64,000 nucleotides of DNA. Origin: Fratercula arctica. Lineage: Eukaryota > Chordata > Aves > Charadriiformes > Alcidae. The stretch spans positions 129,728,889-129,792,888 of the forward strand of contig CANTUZ010000002.1 in NCBI GenBank assembly GCA_947846985.1, written 5' to 3'. The notes under the pieces are model-generated. The model had not been told where the DNA came from. It worked only from the letters and a program-made list of their open reading frames with translations, and ran no database searches. Of the stretch, positions 22,642 to 34,520 are shown piece by piece; within the stretch, counting starts at the first letter, position 1, and each line of letters starts with the position of its first letter. A program made the position numbers and the translations under genes.

Positions 22642-25600
22642 GTGAAAGTTATAATGGATACAGCATGTATATCTGATACTAAAAAATTGATAGCTGTGTC
22701 ATGTGGGACCCATTAACAAGCTTTTTGAGTGGGCTGAGTTTTGAGCTTTAAGTCTCCAGAAGCACTTAGCTAGGCTAGGATACTAAAACCATACAAGTCT
22801 AAGTAGTTAGCTCACTTGCAGGTGATCAGTTATGAATTAATATGAATAGTGAAGGTTGTATCTTTTCAGATAAGACAAAAGTGTCCTCTTGCACGCAGTA
22901 AATGTGCAAGACCCAAAAGCTAAGTGGCGGGGGTTTGCAAGCTGAACTTCGGCTTTCTAACGACCTGTACGTATTTTTCATTTAGCATTTTCTCATTTAG
23001 AAACTTTTCTCTTTACTGGCGAGCTCTGCACACAATGAGTGCTGTACGGCCGCAGCCTTGGGGTTTGCCCCTTCCAGAGGGTCTCACCCATCTGACGGTA
23101 CCAGACACGTTTATCAGAGAGATGCCGATCGCCCTTCTAGAACAACAACAGAGGGATAGAATTGCCCATGGTTTTGCCTTCTGAAGCATAAGAATTATGT
23201 AACATTAAAAAAAAAAATAAATCTTTTTATGATTGCTCTTGCTATCTGCATCATCCCTGTTAATATCCTTTTAAATCTTTCTGAACTTTAAAGGCAATTT
23301 TTCTCCTATGGGCAACACAGGCTTACTACTTGTACAAAGAAAACATTTTCTAGTATCAATGAAAACATTTCATTTTTTGATTGGTGCAGTGCCCTGGGCA
23401 GAAGTGGCAATGAGCTACACAAAAGGCTGCTCAAATCTCTCTAGGAGCTCTGGCTACAGCAGCTCACACAGTTCTTCCAAACAGTTTGCATATTTGCCAG
23501 TTATATCAGGTCCCACAGGAGCTCTTCAGTCTTTCTTAATCTTCTTTGCCTGAATTATCTTGTCTTAAATTTGTCATCTCTCCACCCATCCTCTTTTTAT
23601 GTGATTAATAAGGGTGTTTATTTACAAAGTACTTGTAGAACTTGTAGTTTAGATGCTGAAGGTTATGCATGATGAATATCAATCTCTTATTTCTATTTGT
23701 TCTTTATTGTCCCAGCCACTTCTCACTCCACACAGAAGAGTAACAGTAACTTGTTTCTTGAATTATTTCTTGTGAGAATCTAAAACTTTTTTGAAACTCC
23801 AAATATACCATATCTGTCTGGTTTTTGTTCACCTTAGTGACCCACATGAAGACTGCAGAAGCCTCATTGTATCTCACGTAAGTTCTCTGAGGGATTTACG
23901 CCTCCACACTCACTGGTTACCTCATACAAAATTATGTTTCGGCACTGTCCCGTATTATAACGCACTTTTTTAACCAACCCCTTTTCAAGCTCAACAAAAA
24001 GAATGCCATTTGGCTTTTTTGCTGCTCTTCTGTTATTTGGTTTAGCACCTCCTTGAGCGCTGTAAACACAAACAGCTCCTCAACTTTGTACAAAATGTAG
24101 GTGTTTAATTTTACACTAACAAATGAATTGTTCATGGATCATTATAGAGATGTACCGCCTCTTCCCTTCTCCACTATCGTATTTAATTTCTTACAGATTA
24201 ATAGCCTGACTGATTAATGTTTTGGATTTCACTAAATGAATAATTGGATTTTTTTTAAATTCTGGTGGGAATTAGCAAAAGGATTCTAAGAAAAATTATC
24301 ACAAAATATTTTTTGTTAATTATAAGATAACTTCTTCCATCTATTTCTCTACAAACAAACAAACAAAAATATACATGTCTTGGGAAAATACAAGGGGCTA
24401 TATATTCTCACTTGGGTGCCCAGAATTCAGTGGCCTAACTTCTAAGAGAGTTGGATATTATCAATGCCTATGAAATAAGTTTCAGAGACAGTGGCCTGAA
24501 ATTAAGATGTTCTTTTGTATAACTCAGCTTCCTCAGGCACAGTCATCTACTTAAATCTCTGGGAGGATTTGTGTACATTTTATTACAGCTTATTTAATTC
24601 AAACAGCTGGGAGGTAAGATCTCTGCTGATTATTCAATAATCTGTTCTGTCCTTCAAGAACTAATGAAGTTCTCCATCCACTACTCTGCTTCTCTAAGGA
24701 GACCTCCAGTAAACCCAGCTAAAATATACATGAGGCATTATAAAATGAAGACTTTCCCTGCTTTATATAAAATACAGGACAAATATAAAAGACACTTATT
24801 TCTTCCTTTTCCGGTTGCATTTCCACTATGGCTTGTTGGAATAAAACTTTAATTCTAAATTACTTTGAATGGTGTCCAAACTTTAAGGGGTTAGGGGCAG
24901 AGGTGTTTTGTTTGTTTAAGAGTCGGACCTTCTATTTATTTTTCCTGTTAAGTTACAAACTCCATTTCCCCCCCCAGGAATTAGTATTCTAATACCAAAA
25001 CCTCAGCAGACAGCTATATCCAACATTGCAATAGCAATCATACCATAGATTTAAATTATAATCTGTGATTTCTACTCTCTGTTACAATGCTTTCCCAGAC
25101 CTTAAGACAAAATTCCAATAAGTCATAAAAGGAAAAAAAGATTCAAATGAGAAAATAACATGGAGATATTTTGGTGGGAATTGAAAGTATATCTAAGTAG
25201 TATAATTCCCTTTTTCATGGTTTCTTTTCTTTATGAAAATTCCTGTCAGCCACCTTAAACTCCAAACTTTGGCAGTCAGATTTTTCATGCAATACTCCAG
25301 TGTACGCAAAATTTAACACTGCTGTGTGGCTGAATAGTGGCTCCATGTATTCTAAAGCAGTAAAATCACCTTAGTACAGTATGGAAATACTGTAACTTCA
25401 GTTTGCAAACCCAGGTTTTTTTTTCTAACTAGAGATTTTAGACATCAACATCTTCCAGTAAAGAGTTGGTATCTGGCACTAATGGACACACAAGTTAATG
25501 CTTTCATAAAGCTCTGCTTTTCGCACGTATGTGTTACTGAATCTCAGTGCACAGGAACTAGGAAGAAACAGAAGTACATGTAATATTTGCCCTGTTAAAT

Positions 25601-26618
25601 GTATCCCAAAACTCAATTTTAGAACTGCATTTGTACCTAAGTTATTGCGCATTTGGGACTTATTTGGTTTATCTAATATTTCTTTTGAAATCTACTTCTG
25701 TAAACATAACTTTGTTGTACTACCACTTAAAGTAGGAGTGACTCTATTTTATGACGACATTGGGATAAACTTTGCAAGACCTAGTCAAAATAAATACATT
25801 AAACCTGAGAATGACTTCCCAAATAACTATATATTTTACTATTTCCACAAATCACATGAATCAGTATCCCAGCCTGACTTTTATAAAAAACAACAAGCAA
25901 TAGCACATGAATTTACATTTTTAATTGCTAAAGTCTGAAATAGAGGAATGACCCAAAATTATTTTTTTCTGTGTACCACTTCATATCTCATAAGTTTGCT
26001 CACTTAAACATAAATTTAATAGGCCTCAATAACCAAATGAAAAACCACAGTTTTACTGACATTTCTGGACTCCTTCCTGCTGCTGTAAAGTCCTTCCCCA
26101 GACGATTTCCATGATCTCAGTTCTCCATGAGACATACTAGTTGGCATAATGAACAACAAAACTTCAGTTACATTGGAGAAAAAAGTCTACTTAAAATAGA
26201 AAGAAACCAAAACACTAATATTTTTCCTGCTTTCAGCACGGGAGGGATGCTCTGATAGAACCAGTCAAAATCTGTAGAACGTGGACTGGGTACATGTCAC
26301 TAACTAAAGCTTTCCCAGGGCACTGCAGGGATGCTATCAAACAGAAGTCAGCAAATCTGCTCAAAGAGCAAACTGTCCACCTACCCATATGAAGATACTG
26401 TTCATCAGTAGCTATCACCAAATCTAAATGATAACAATTTCTGATATTCAGGAGGACTTGGTGATCTGCTCCCCTCCCTTCTCATGCTTTTCTATCCATC
26501 CATCTAATACATCTCTCCACAGTCTCACGTGGCACTAAATCTCCTACAAGTCTTCTGAGGATGAGAACAAAATGCTAAACTGACACACTTTACCATAAAT
26601 GCAGAAATCGAAAAGAAA

Positions 26619-26804
26619 AGGGTGGCAGAGCACTGGAACAGGCTGCCCAGAGAGGTGGTGGGGTCTCCGCTGCTGGAGACATTCAAAACCCGCCTGGACG
26701 CGTTCCTGTGCAACCTGCTCAGGGTGACCCTGCTCTGGCAGAGGGGTTGCACTAGATGATCTCCAGAGGTCCCTTCCAACCCCTACCATTCTGTGATTCT
26801 GTGG
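26619..26804 (+). mobile_element. CR1 LINE 3' fragment, plus strand
   Basis: Begins GGTGGCAGAGCACTGGAACA, continues through GGCTGCCCAGAGAGGTGGTG and ends CCCTTCCAACCCCTACCATT followed by CTGTGATTCTGTGG. It encodes only the tail of ORF2 ([23 protein letters not shown] type) plus the 3' UTR. It is close in sequence to the copy at 32664-33355 and ends in ATTCTGTG rather than ATTCTATG units. Confidence 0.95.
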
Positions 26805-28289
26805 AAAGCTTTCCACCTCTTACCTCTAGCCAAAGTAAATTGAATCTTTACAGTAGAAATACTACATATTGTGGGGAAAAAAATCTCCATATACCAGTAC
26901 AAAACTATCAGAGAATCTCAAGGAATTTATCATGTTTCCTGTCAACAGTTTGTGCTCGAAATGATCTATTGGATATACTTCACTACGGCTTTATGAAAGC
27001 TTCAGCTTCACGCAACCCAGCTACAAGTCCGCAGCTCCCCTATAAGGACAGAAACCCTGGAGCCAAACACAGAGTTGTGACAGATGAGCAAGGCTCCAAA
27101 AATATCTATGAATCTGGTCTTTCCAACATCTTACATGCAGTAATTTCTGCTGTGTTGTAACTGCTGTATGCAAACTCCTTAACCCAGCTGTACAAGTTAG
27201 TTCTGTATCTTTGAGCTACCATCTGGTAACTAACAGATTTTCACTTTTATCTCTAGGCATACATAAAATCTCTTCTTTCAAATGGAAAATGTAAAAAAGA
27301 GGATTGATATAGACAACACTTATTTTTGGTCAATTTTGGCATTTTACTTTGAAACAAATGTAAGACACACCCTTGAATTCCCTTTGAGGACTTATGGGAA
27401 TGGCCCCACCTACTCCCTCCAGTCCAGTCTCAATACAGCCCCAGGAACAAAACAATTTTGAATGCAAAGTAATGAAGACAGCTAATGGCAACTTTGAAAC
27501 ATATTCTCAGGAAGTTGAGATTCATTCATTTGTAAAAAAGAAATTATTCATAAAAACAGGTGAGCCACTTCCCATAGTATGAACCTTTTCAGACATCTTG
27601 TGTTGAAAATTAAATGTGCTAAAGAAACGTAGAGCAAACCAGGTAACAACTGAAGAAAATGAACAGATGCCCTAAGAGTTTTATGAAATACTTAGTCAGA
27701 TAAATGGTATCTGGTGAAGAGCTAAACAGAAGTTCTCTGAAGATGAATCGGTGTTTCCAGTAGCTTTGTGGATCTGACTTCCATTTTAGAGTTTAAAATC
27801 CCCAGAAAAGGGCAGAAAGCAAGAAGGATGCAAAGAGGGTATGTCCTCCTGAACAGATTAAGTGGAAACAATGCAAGAGAGGAGAGATCCACTGACCTTT
27901 GGAGGAACCTTGCATGACTAACCTAAATAGCAGATTACTCCTATTATGTGAAGAGGCACTTGAAACCAAAACCCTTTTGCAGCCCACAGAGAACACTGAG
28001 TATCCACAACCTAAACATTCCCCCCAACGTTTCAGTTCTCCCCACACTGAACCTCTAGGCACAACACTCACAACCACTCGCTGGTATCAGACCAACACTT
28101 GGACAGGGCAGAGAGGCACGTCCCTAACAAAAAAGAGGGCAAAAAGTCTGAAGGACCTAAGCACATGCTAACAGTGATCTGCTGGGAGTTGTTTAAAAGG
28201 TTAAAACCTGTCCTTTTTTCCTCAAAATAACATGTGGTTTGGCCAGTGGATTAAATCAGGCAAACTCTACCAAGTTTAGCAGGCTTAAG
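26805..28289. other. Single-copy DNA, no gene recognised
   Basis: The longest frame starts inside the preceding CR1 copy and continues to 27160 by chance. Nothing else stands out. Confidence 0.55.
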
Positions 28290-28575
28290 GGGAACAGAAC
28301 AGCAGCCTTCCAGTACCTGCAAGGAGGTCATCAAGAAAACAAGAGACAGGCTCTTTACAGCAATGCATGGTGAGGGAATGAGGGACAATGGCCATAAGTT
28401 TCAGAATGGATACTAGGAAAACCTTTTTCCCCCTGAGGTGAAAAACTTGGAGTTTTTTCAAGACTGGACTAGATAAAGCTCTTTGCAAACATATCTGACC
28501 TTACAGGTGATCCAGTTTTGAGCAGGAGGTTGGACTAGGGACCTCCTGGGATGCTTTCCAAACCGAATTTTCCTG
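28290..28575 (+). mobile_element. Diverged CR1-type LINE 3' fragment
   Basis: Recognisable phrases are TTCCAGTACCTGCAAGGAGG, GACAGGCTCTTTACAGCAAT, GGCCATAAGTTTCAGAATGG and GGAGGTTGGACTAGGGACCT. They follow the CR1 order (YLKGG, RLF, KL, then the 3' UTR), but the block between the HWNRLP region and the UTR has lost much of its sequence, and the octamer tail is not visible. It is older than the copies at 16965 and 32664. Confidence 0.8.
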
Positions 28576-30485
28576 AGCTGTTAACTACCTAAACAGATAT
28601 GGCTAAATAATTAAATATTAATTACAGAAGAATTAATGCACAAAGAAAGAAGAACTTGTAGCTGTAGTATATTGCTTGGCATTAGCCACTGCATGCCAGC
28701 CTTCCAGATCTCCTATATCACTTATTATAGAACAAGTGCCTTGATAAACCCTTATGCAGCATACATTAAAAGCTCAGATTTTAGTCAATAAGCCATAAAT
28801 TAAATGGTGTCCAAGTAGATCTTGGCGTGATACATCACATTTCCATTCAGTAGGCTTTGACGTGGCAGATTGTAATGATTCATATTACATTAGTGATTCA
28901 TGAAATAATACAATATACATAGTCCAAAAACTATGTTCAGGCATAGCGGAGAGGGGCAACTACCAGAAGCTGGCTATTCCTCCCCATTCCTCACCTCCAG
29001 CTACAACAACTAGAAGCCCACCTGTACTTCCACTAACAGTCCAATGATAAAGCCCAGAGCAGTTGAGCTCCACCATGACGTGTCTCTGCCTCAGTTCCCC
29101 TTCTCCTAACAGGAAAGGGGACTGATGGTACAGGAAAATTACCAGTATCCTTTCCGGGCAGAGCTGGGATTCTGACTGAATCCACACCAAGGATCCGGCT
29201 GGCCACACGCCATGGGCTGCAGAACAACCTGATGACCTGGAGAAATTAGTGCTACAGCAAAATGCTACAGGTTTCCAGAACCAGTTCTAAACATCTCTGA
29301 GTAAACCCTTTCCTTAAAGCCTGAAGAGACAATTTACTGCTGTTACGCTCCAGCAGTGTCCATCCATGAGGTTGTGCTTGCAGCAGGACTGTGGGTCTGC
29401 AGGGGTAACTGGAGCATCTAATACCTGCCTTAGCTGCTGTAGGTGTTCTAACAAGCCAATATGTTTTTAAGGGTCTAGGGTTTATATACAAGGCTATATA
29501 TCTCTGAATGTCCAAGTGCATACTGATATAGATACACATATGCACACAAATACTGCAACTAATTCTCCCAGGAATTTTTAGTTTCTTGTCAGCAGTTGAT
29601 TTGCCGAACCTAGGGAGCCCCAATAGAACTTGGAAAACGGACAGCTAAAAAAATGGTATTTACGATCTATTAAATCAAAACTATGCTGAAAATCAAACTG
29701 TATTTACAGCATCACTTTATTTGCAGTATTCCTTCTGGTGCAGTGAAATGGTAAGGAAATAGTGCTTTTTTGTACTTTTTCGGTAGTTATTTCGCAGAAA
29801 TATTTTCCATTTGCTAAGCAAATTGTGTTACAGAGCGTTCTTAAATAAAGAACTGTACTGTTCAAATCACAAAATTACGGCGCCATGGGTTGTTATTTAT
29901 ATTGGTGATGTTAAATATGCCGTAAAGGTTCAGAAAGGTACAGAAACGTATGTCTGCAGTATTATCTATTAAACATACAAAAAATATGCGTTGTTGTTGG
30001 AAAGAGCTCTCCTTGTTCTCTGACCTTGATGAAGGTACAGTTTCCTCAATCGGAACAGAAGGCTTACTGCTGAAGTTAACAAAGAACATCTGGTTTTCAT
30101 TTGAGGTGCATTCAAGTGTTCATTAAAGTGTCCTTGCTGGTCATTTTCAGCCTTTTTTTTCCCCTGCTTCACAATGGTTTGTCTCCTAACACTGTCGCAA
30201 TTGCAGTGTGTTACTAAAAATGGCCATTGTCATTGTACCATTTCCTTTGAAAAACAGCAGAAGAAACATGAAAGAGAATGAAATGTGGATCTCATCTGAT
30301 TTCGGTGTAAGAGCAGCTTCTATAGTTCACCTTGTTCATACTTCCTAGGGGTGTTTATTTTCTGCAATTATTCATCTAGGCTTCACTGAACTTGAATACT
30401 AATAAATTTTAAGAAGTGAAACAAGAAGCCTTCATACTGTCTGCAGGGAGGCCTCAGAAAACTCAGCGTTAGCTTGTGAGTTATT

Positions 30486-30512
30486 AGTATTAGCACCAAA
30501 GGTGCTAATACT
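30486..30512. repeat. Perfect hairpin, 12-bp arms, 3-base loop
   Basis: AGTATTAGCACC and GGTGCTAATACT are exact reverse complements around AAA. It is the longest perfect inverted repeat I noticed in the window. The stem is too short for a canonical pre-microRNA. No U-rich tail of a Pol III gene follows, and no transposon terminal repeats are recognised nearby. Confidence 0.75.
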
Positions 30513-31779
30513 TTGTTACTTGCCACAGCAGGCTAGATCAGGTAAAAAACATCTGAAAAAGAAAACAAAACCTTTATAGGTTTTCTCTGAATACATGATC
30601 ATCCTTACATTTCCATTTTAAGCATTCATTATAGTCTGTAAATATTTTCTTTAGATTTGTGTTGTAGTGCTCTATAAAGCTATTAGATGCATTTTAAAGA
30701 AAACAAGGGTTTTTTGAAAAATTAACTGTTTTAGTAGCTTACAACTACATTTTTGGAAAATTGCTAGCTATTTCATTAAACAAAGTGTGTGCATTATTTA
30801 TATTCACAGTTTAAATTTAAGGAAGCTACTTCTGCACTTATGTTATGTTTGTGTCTCAGTGCTTGAGGTCAGGAAAACTCAGCAGTGTGCTGTAACTGCA
30901 TCCTAAGTAAATTAACAGTGGTACGGATAACAAAACGAAAAGCATTCACGACACTTGACAGGCAAGTATAAAGACAAGACTGCCTTTAAGTGCTCATACA
31001 CCTGGAGCTGGACTGAAACCTCTCTGAAATGCGCAGCAAAAATTCAGAGGATGTAAATGTGGGCTGTAAACACACCCAGGATGCACATTCTTACTGCTTT
31101 CTCTGAAATGAAAAGCATTTTAATAGTTGCGCAGGTTATACAGAGGTGGTTCTGATAGTCAGTAGATGTAACCTAAGCATTCTCCGAGTGACTGGGACTA
31201 TAAAACCACTTAGAAGCCTTGCAGCCTGACAGCAATAGGGTAGCAAGGCAGTTGCAGAAGAAATGGCTTTTCAACTTACTCTCCAGCTTGGCTGGTGGAG
31301 GCCTAGAAAACTTAAATGTACACGTGCTTTAACAACCAGGGGAACAAACTCCCCCGTAAATGTACAGCTTCCCTTTATCAAGCTGATTGATATGAAATGT
31401 CGATCAAAATTTTTCAGCTGTTCCTAAGAATAAGAAAGAAAACAATTCTGCCCACATTCAAAATAATGAATTAATCTTTTTTTTTTTAAGATGGACTATG
31501 CATCAGGAACATGAAATTTATTTCAGGACAGCAATTATTAACTTCCCTATGAATTTGATAAAAATATTAAACTTGGAAAACTGCAGCTTATGGTAGAGAC
31601 CTGATAACACATTACATTTCAGCAGGTCAATCCTACGGACCAATCTGCCCACACTTGGCATGCTTTGGGGAACTCCAAGTGGGCTGTCTCATAAAATAAG
31701 GGCAGAAATGGGTTTTTAGCTTTTTTTTACATGATCTTTTCGTTCCCTTCATTCTCTGTGTTGTGCCCAGGAAGGACAG

Positions 31780-32120
31780 AGAAAAGAGTTGATTGAAATG
31801 CAGGGAAAGAAGAGCAGACAAGAGAGAAAATGAGCTCTGGGGCTGAGAAAAGCTTGAAGAATAGGCAGAGGTCAGCAGAAGGAGGAAGAAGAAAGCTAGG
31901 ACTGGTGAGGCAGGAGCCTAAGGGACAGTGCAGGGCCTGGGGTTGGAGGATGGAAAGAACATGAGGTGGGAACATCCCAGGAATGAACGCTAGAACTGGC
32001 CACGAGAAAGAAAAGTCACCAGGAGGAGCCACCACGAAAGAAACACCAGTATTGGCAGAAGGACAGTGCTGAGGCTGCTTGCTGGAGGATGAAACACAGG
32101 GGGTGCCCAGAGGAACAGGC
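31780..32120 (+). repeat. Purine-skewed stretch (GA-rich on the plus strand)
   Basis: The plus strand is mostly G and A (AGGAGGAAGAAG, GAAAGAA, GGGGTTGGAGG phrases). It gives long pyrimidine-coded frames on the minus strand, for example 31727-32035, that are rich in S, F, L and P. It is probably compositional and not coding; no motif is recognised. Confidence 0.5.
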
Positions 32121-32663
32121 TGGGGGTCAACCAGAGCCTTCCCAAACAGAAGATGCCAGCAGATGACCTATATGCAGTCACATTCAAGTGTTTCCCTGGC
32201 CAGCCCCATGATACACAAAGGACAGGCAGGGAGCAACCCTTTAATAAGCTTTTACTGAAGCAGATAAACATAACCCAACAGTCAAGGAAGAAAAGCAAAC
32301 AAACAAATGCATAAGGAAGGGCTAGGAAATGATACAGGCATGTTTCTAGAGGAAGAAAGAATAATGAGCCCTATTTACAGATTCTGCATGTAATCACTAA
32401 GGTCAGGATGTCAGGTATTTGGTTAACGTGGAACCAATTCCTAGAAAAAAAATAGCTTTTGCATGAGTGCAAGCCAATTTTATCAATAATTTTGCTAAGT
32501 GCAGAAGGTGGTTCATTATAAGCAAAATCTTTCCTAATAGTTGACATTCATGCCACCTCCAGTCTTCTTTCTGCCTTCTTACTGTTTTTTGAATTAACAT
32601 CACCCTTAATACCCAAAAAATATTACCCAGCAAGGACCATCCAGAAACCTCCATTCTTCTCAA

Positions 32664-33355
32664 GTCAAGAGATCTGGGAGTCCTGGTGGACAACAGGATG
32701 ACCATGAGCCAGCAATGTGCCCTTGTGGCCAAGAAGGCCAATGGCATCCTGGGGTGCATCAAAAAGAGTGTGGCCAGCAGGTCAAGGGAGGTCATCCTCC
32801 CCCTCTACTCTGCATTGGTGAGGCCACACCTGGAGTACTGTGTCCAGTTCTGGGCTCCCCGGTTCCAGAAGGACAGGGAACTGCTGGAAAGGGTGCAGCA
32901 GAGGGCTACCAAGATGATTAGGGGACTGGAACACCTCTCTTATGAGGAAAGGCTGAGGGATTTGGATCTCTTCAGTCTGGAAAAAAGATGGCTGAGGGGG
33001 GATCTTATCAACACTTATAAATACTTAAAGGGTGGGAGTCAGGAGGATGGGACCAGGCTCTTTTCAGTAGTGCCTGGGGACAGGACAAGAGGCAATGGGC
33101 ACAAACTTGAGCACAAGAAGTTCCACCTAAACATGAGGAGGAACTTCTTTACCCTGAGGGTGGCAGAGCACTGGAACAGGCTGCCCAGAGAGGTGGTGGA
33201 GTCTCCATCTCTGGAGACATTCAAAACCCGCCTGGACGTGTTCCTGTGTAACCTGCTCTAAGGTGACCCTGCTCTGGCAGGGGGGTTGGACTAGATGATC
33301 TCCAGAGGTCCCTTCCAACCCTATGGTTCTATGATTCTATGATTCTATGATTCTT
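32664..33355 (+). mobile_element. CR1 LINE, best-preserved copy, plus strand
   Basis: About 690 bp from within ORF2 ([10 protein letters not shown] block) to the 3' end, finishing with ATTCTATG units at about 33330-33355. The 3' UTR reads GGTTGGACTAGATGATCTCC then AGAGGTCCCTTCCAACCC. The copy is 5'-truncated downstream of the catalytic aspartates. The intact frame and clean octamer tail mark it as among the youngest insertions here. Confidence 0.97.
32686..33261 (+). pseudogene. CR1 ORF2 C-terminal 191 codons, uninterrupted
   Basis: The frame is in phase with CR1 ORF2 and reads, in order, [95 protein letters not shown] and [17 protein letters not shown], then a stop. This is the thumb and C-terminal part of the protein. 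The endonuclease, the catalytic palm and the FADD box lie upstream and are missing, so no enzyme can be made. It is the longest frame with recognisable homology in the window. The frame's ATG (DNRMTM region) is internal to the family protein. Confidence 0.95.
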
Positions 33356-33889
33356 TGACAGCCCCTACCTACACCAATATCCCTATGTTTGTTGAATGTA
33401 CCATTTACTTAGGGTCTCTTTATGCAGCAAAGATTAGTGTATAATAATTTAGCATTGTTCACTGCAATTACTTTAACTAAGTCAAGTACCCAAGAAAATG
33501 TCATTATTAAAGGAGACACTGAACAAGCTGAGTTTTCTGTTCCCCTAATAATGAAAGCCACGGCAACTGTGGACACTAAGCACATCACAGGACCAAGCCT
33601 GTGATTAAACAAACATGTCTAAATACCATCATTCACGTTTCTACGTGATTTTTTCAATAAATTAAACTTTAGTACATTTTAAAATTAGCTTTCAGTTCCT
33701 ACAAATTCAACATAATCCCAATATTTAATTCCTATCTTATATGTGATCCATGTAGCATGTCACAGCACTGTCTGCCTAAACACTCCCATTTACTACAAAC
33801 AGAAGAATAATTTGTTTAGCTATATAATCAGCAGAGAGGCAGCACACAATAAAAGAAAGCATTCTAGCTTTAAAATGAATAAAAATTGA

Positions 33890-34520
33890 TTGTGTCCCTA
33901 TAAAAACTAAATTGGCAGAGTGTTAATTGCATTTCACATAAACATCTGTAGCAGTCGGTGACTCGTTACTGTGCTGTAATGCAATACAGGACACTTAGGA
34001 ATAAATGCATCCTCTAGATGAGTTCATAGAGATTTTCTAAAAGCGCCTGATGAGATTGTAAAAATCTGATTAGTCAGAACTGCTAATGACACTTAAAACA
34101 AAGGGAAATCTTTAAATAAAATTATTTTGCTTTTCTTTTCTCTTGATAAATTATATGCAAATTACTGCTGATTGAAAAATGCCTGCCTCGAAGGGAAATT
34201 CATACTAATGAAGAAAAGGTCAACAGACAACTAAAGTATTTGCTAAAGAAATCTGCAGGCACTTGAAAATTTGGAAGAACCCAGTTTTCTTTGTGTATTA
34301 GTAGTATGCTGGAACAAGAAAATATACCCATTCTTCATATTATTTGTTGTTATAATGCATGAGGCATTCTCCAGGGAGGAAAGCAGAGTTGCCTTCCTGA
34401 AGAACTCAAAGTAAAGACTCGGTCCTCAAAAGATGTAACCACATGTTTAAATGTACACCCTGCAAGCCGTCCCCTCAACTTTAACCACATTAGTTACATG
34501 CAAATGCACGTCTGTGAGAA
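33890..34520. promoter_or_regulatory. Block with two POU octamers and SOX/homeodomain motifs
   Basis: ATGCAAAT occurs exactly at 34155-34162, flanked by TTAT and TA, and again at 34498-34505. Between and before them are AACAAAG (SOX-type, about 34097), several TAAT/ATTA cores and AATGCAAT. The block has no repeats or long homopolymers. Octamers next to SOX motifs are a classic arrangement in neural and stem-cell enhancers. Function is inferred; no conservation data are available. Confidence 0.3.

Larger units (their letters stand above)
17519..26618. other. Nine kilobases of single-copy DNA, no gene recognised
   Basis: No frame resembles a known protein and no transposon body is recognised. 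Worth noting inside it: a 16-bp imperfect direct repeat (20050-20098), a TAAT-rich block (21540-22470), an unusually complete 3' splice site (22550-22581), and splice-like sites around 18196-18236 and 23840-23877. The DNA is mostly AT-rich, with GC-richer, CpG-containing patches at 22490-22560 and 23030-23130. Confidence 0.5.
28576..32663. other. Single-copy DNA, no gene recognised
   Basis: No recognisable protein. It holds the perfect hairpin at 30486-30512, the palindromic phrases GCAATTGC and AATGGCCATT near 30198-30228, and a purine-skewed stretch at 31780-32120. The part at 29860-30320 has CpG dinucleotides spread through otherwise AT-rich DNA, which could mean selective constraint but was not tested. 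Confidence 0.5.

Noticed and set aside
23840..23877. Interval between TTCACCTTAG and GTAAGTTC
   Set aside because: Good splice-like ends but under 45 bases, with no recognised peptide; not listed as a candidate exon.
26525..26816. Minus-strand frames over the CR1 copy at 26619
   Set aside because: Antisense shadows of the CR1 3' end.
32403..32795. 130-codon minus-strand frame
   Set aside because: Half of it is antisense to the CR1 copy starting at 32664; no domain.
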